Assembly (NCBI GenBank): GCA_035945115.1
Contig: DASZAN010000027.1
Span: 15,204 to 79,203 of the forward strand
DNA from: DAHUYF01 sp035945115
GTDB taxonomy: Bacteria > Pseudomonadota > Alphaproteobacteria > ATCC43930 > CGMCC-115725
Direction of reading: 5' to 3'
DNA length: 64,000 bases
A program made the position numbers and the translations under genes. The notes under the pieces are model-generated. The model was not told where the DNA came from. It saw only the letters and a list, made by a program, of their open reading frames with translations, and made no database searches. How positions within the stretch are numbered: position 1 is the stretch's first letter; every line of letters starts with the position of its first letter. Shown piece after piece: positions 61,838 to 64,000 of this stretch.

Positions 61838-62458
61838 CTAGTCGCGCCAAAAGTCTCGGAACCTGCCGGGTGCCAACTCGCTGTACCTCACGGTATGGGC
61901 GATGTTGGCGTGCCCGAGGTATGCTTGGAGCGACCGCGTATCAGCGCCGTCATTAGCCAGCTTGAACCCGCAGGCGTGCCGCAGCATGTGCGGATGGGCT
62001 TTGAATGCCAGCCCAGCGGCTCGCCCTGCGCGTTCCATCAAGCGAGCAAAGCCCGCCGTACTGAACGGTGCGCCGCGCTCACTCGTGAACATGAAGGGCG
62101 ATGCTGCGCTCTCACGCTGAAGCCGGCGCAGTGCGCGCAACTCGTCCCCTTTGATTGGGTGCACGCTCGGCACGCCACCTTTGGCGCGGCGGACATGCAG
62201 CGTTGCGGCTGTCCAATCGACTTGATCCCAGCGCAGGTCAACCAACTCCGAAACGCGCAGCCCGTGACGGTAAGCCACGAGGATCATCGTCGCGTCACGA
62301 TGGCCGTGGCGGTTCTTGCGCGCGGCTTCGATGAGTTTCGTCACTTCATCGGGTGTCAGGTACTCGCGTGTTCTGAGTTGAGCGTTTGGCAGCCGGCGCG
62401 GCGTGACTGTTCGTTTTTCGGTGCTTGGTGCGATCAATCGAAGTGCGGATTTTTCCAT
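61838..62458 (-). CDS. FimB/FimE-like tyrosine recombinase
   Basis: This 206-residue recombinase has the full catalytic set: Arg68 (HGLRVSEL), Lys93 (RRAKGG), His157 and Arg160 (HMLRH), His183 (LGH) and Tyr192. It is close to the short FimB/FimE type (LTPDEVTKLIEAARKNRHGHRDATMILVAYRHGLRVSEL) and has almost no N-terminal arm-binding domain. It would integrate the element or invert a segment. The start at ATG 62458 fits the family; 24 residues upstream are optional. Confidence 0.9.
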   Translation of the reverse strand: MEKSALRLIAPSTEKRTVTPRRLPNAQLRTREYLTPDEVTKLIEAARKNRHGHRDATMILVAYRHGLRVSELVDLRWDQVDWTAATLHVRRAKGGVPSVHPIKGDELRALRRLQRESAASPFMFTSERGAPFSTAGFARLMERAGRAAGLAFKAHPHMLRHACGFKLANDGADTRSLQAYLGHANIAHTVRYSELAPGRFRDFWRD

Positions 62459-62784
62459 AGTTCGTGCCTCCTCAAAGGTGCTGACAGTGCGAAGACGAGC
62501 CAAATTACGGACAGTCATTGTCGCGCTCACCCTCCGATAAATCTCACACAGTTGTCAAGTGGCATCTTGCAAGATATCCCTGTGCCGCAAGGGTTTCTCG
62601 CATTAGACCATCCCGTATTAGAGGAGGGCCAACGAGCACCTTGGTCCCAAAAGACCGGGGTGGGGCGGGGGGTGCCCCCAAGCTGCTGCTTCGCCGGCCA
62701 AGTCGCGTACCTCAAAGCGGACGAGACGCGCAAATTGCAATCGTTAATGCGGCGCACACGCGCCAGCATCAGGAGCACTGCGCC
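62459..62784. promoter_or_regulatory. Intergenic region between recombinase and TerS-like gene
   Basis: No gene is supported. ATCTTGCAAGAT at 62564-62575 is a perfect 12-bp palindrome, sitting between TTGTCA at 62552-62557 and a weak TATCCC at 62575. It may be an operator over a divergent promoter. A G-rich stretch (GGGGTGGGGCGGGGGG) lies at about 62657-62672. Confidence 0.4.
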
Positions 62785-63429
62785 GTGAGCAACACCAAGC
62801 AGCCCAGCACCGCGCTGGTGATCTATGACGAGGCGGAGCATGGGCGCCTCGGCCCAGCGATGCGCGCGCTCAACAGCGACAAACAGCGAGCGTTTGTCAT
62901 CGCGCTCATCCACACCGGATGCACGACAGCGCGAGCCGCGCAGTTGGCCGGATACTCGGACGCCTCGCAAAACACTCTCGCGGCCAAAGGCTGGCAGCTA
63001 TCGCACGATCCCAAAGTGCAAGCGGCGTTGCACGAGGAAGGCATCAAGGCGTTGCGCGCGAGTGGCGTTGCGGCGATCGGAGTGCTCGACGGCATCATGC
63101 GCAATCCGCAGGAGGCAGCACGAGACCGCATCGCCGCTGGAAAAGAACTACTTGGCCGTGGCGGGTTTGCAGCGGTCACAGAGCACAACGTCAACGTCAC
63201 GCATCGCAGCGAGAGCGAGATTGACGCGGAACTCTTGGCCGTCGCCAAGGAACTCGGCATGTCCGATGAAGCGACCGCGAAACTCCTTGGCCGGCCTGTG
63301 GCGCGCAAGCGCGGCGATAACGCGATCGATGTGACCGATGTAGTCATCATCGAAGAGATATCGGAGCCGGCACCCGCTACGGCACCGATTGAGGAACGCG
63401 AAGCGGAAGACATCTCTGACCTCTTTTAG
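62785..63429 (+). CDS. TerS-like phage terminase small subunit
   Basis: This 214-residue protein starts at GTG 62785. It contains the phage packaging helix-turn-helix pattern (ALNSDKQRAFVIALIHTGCTTARAAQLAGYSDASQNTLAAKGWQLSHDPKVQAALHEE) and the following RDRIAAGKELLGRGGFAAV. The tail is acidic (VIIEEISEPAPATAPIEEREAEDISDLF). In phages such proteins recognise packaging sites; here it is followed by a Gln-rich gene, not by a large terminase within the window. Confidence 0.8.
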   Translation: MSNTKQPSTALVIYDEAEHGRLGPAMRALNSDKQRAFVIALIHTGCTTARAAQLAGYSDASQNTLAAKGWQLSHDPKVQAALHEEGIKALRASGVAAIGVLDGIMRNPQEAARDRIAAGKELLGRGGFAAVTEHNVNVTHRSESEIDAELLAVAKELGMSDEATAKLLGRPVARKRGDNAIDVTDVVIIEEISEPAPATAPIEEREAEDISDLF

Positions 63430-63443
63430 AAGGAGTACGTGCT

Positions 63444-64000
63444 ATGACAACGAACGCGAACAATGCACCGCCCAGCAACGCACCCGGCGCCGACACTGTG
63501 GCCTCGTTCCAAGCGACGGCGCAGCGCTTCGGTCTCTCTGCCGATGCAGTGAACAAAACCTTGGCCGCACACAGCGTGCAACCGCAGCAACAGCCGGGCC
63601 AACAGCAGCCAGTCGGCGGGGCAGGAGGTCAGGCGTTCACGGACGATCCTCGCTTCACTGGCGAGCGTCCTGTCGTTGACACGCTCGATGAGCACAAGCT
63701 GCCGTCGCTCTCCGATGCACAAAAGCTGCAAGCCGCAAACACATTGAGCAAGTATTGGACAGGAAATCAGCAGGTATTGGAGGACGCTCTGAAAGCAGCG
63801 GGGATTGAGAGAGTTCCCGATGAGGACCTTGGCCCACACAAGCGTTCGCAGGCAGAGAAAGACTTCGACAATGCATTCGGTGGTGTCGCCGCTGACACCT
63901 ATGACCTGCAAGGAGCCTATTTGGGTGCTCGCATCGAGGCTGCTGAACTCCCCAACGTTGATCGCAATTTCCGCTCGATGCTGGAAGCAATCTCGATGCC
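63444..64000 (+). CDS. Gln/Pro-rich phage-like protein, cut by window end
   Basis: This frame begins MTTNANNAPPSNAPGADTV after AGAAGGAG and remains open to the end of the window (185 codons). It has a Gln/Pro/Gly stretch (PQQQPGQQQPVGGAGGQAF) and then LSDAQKLQAANTLSKYWTGNQQVLEDALKAAGIE, which looks helical. It follows the TerS-like gene by 14 nt. I do not recognise it; a scaffold or capsid-region protein is conceivable. Confidence 0.68.
   Translation, partial: MTTNANNAPPSNAPGADTVASFQATAQRFGLSADAVNKTLAAHSVQPQQQPGQQQPVGGAGGQAFTDDPRFTGERPVVDTLDEHKLPSLSDAQKLQAANTLSKYWTGNQQVLEDALKAAGIERVPDEDLGPHKRSQAEKDFDNAFGGVAADTYDLQGAYLGARIEAAELPNVDRNFRSMLEAISM

Larger units (their letters stand above)
57432..64000 (+). 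mobile_element. Left part of a phage-like integrated element
   Basis: From tRNA-Arg to the window end, base composition is visibly less GC, genes are small and tightly coupled, and the content is element-like: an HTH gene, RepA-like ATPase, repeat array, recombinase and a TerS-like gene. The right end, a matching att site and any structural genes lie beyond 64000. The probable left attachment core is the 3' half of the tRNA (about 57390-57431), but no repeat can be checked here. Confidence 0.78.

Noticed and set aside
62657..62672. G-quadruplex in the G-rich stretch
   Set aside because: Only three G tracts with usable loops were found; a fourth is missing.

Overview
The window looks like a chromosomal segment of a high-GC alphaproteobacterium, apparently near Rhizobiales or Rhodospirillales. 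This rests on the gene repertoire: an IalB-family protein, TAXI and Liv-type solute-binding proteins, a HisKA_2-type sensor kinase, an ArsR-ArsI-ArsC-ArsN2-aquaporin arsenic operon, an acetoacetyl-CoA synthetase, and REP-like GC-rich palindromes between genes. No species call is justified from sequence alone.

Layout. 0-2.7 kb: branched-chain/aromatic ABC permeases livH and livM. 2.7-11.3 kb: a block of detoxification and repair genes (enolase-superfamily enzyme, Ogt, an Ada-AlkA fusion, two glutathione transferases, and a compact arsenic operon with its operator). 11.4-14.9 kb: the remaining Liv parts (binding protein, LivF ATPase) and a PaaK-like ligase. The detoxification block therefore sits inside what looks like one transport cassette. 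15.2-22.3 kb: an unbroken ccmABCDEFGHI cytochrome c maturation operon. 22.3-36.9 kb: acyl-CoA ligase, acetoacetyl-CoA synthetase, hydrolases, TPR protein, asparaginase, anion transporter and small envelope proteins. 37-39 kb: yggT-DUF167-folD and tRNA-Ala(CGC) with a strong terminator. 39-49.4 kb: a MetE-like protein, CBS protein, sensor kinase, argG, a TetR-flanked FMO-SDR-esterase operon, a haem c protein and an SGNH hydrolase. 49.5-57.3 kb: DUF1761, a second ArsC, a Liv-type binding protein, TauD-like dioxygenase, luciferase-like monooxygenase, epoxide-hydrolase-like protein, SIMPL protein and a decayed alpha/beta hydrolase.

57.36-64.0 kb: directly after tRNA-Arg(CCT) the base composition and gene style change. 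This is the left part of an integrated element that runs off the window. It carries a strong promoter, a tightly coupled run of small genes (HTH protein and two unknowns), a RepA-like ATPase, a dense array of GGACA/TGTCC dyads around an AT-rich core, a coiled-coil protein, a FimB/FimE-like tyrosine recombinase, a TerS-like protein and a Gln-rich open-ended protein. A replication ATPase plus iteron-like array plus recombinase plus small terminase resembles a phage satellite or a reduced prophage. This is the best candidate for something undescribed here, but the right half and the large terminase question lie outside the window.
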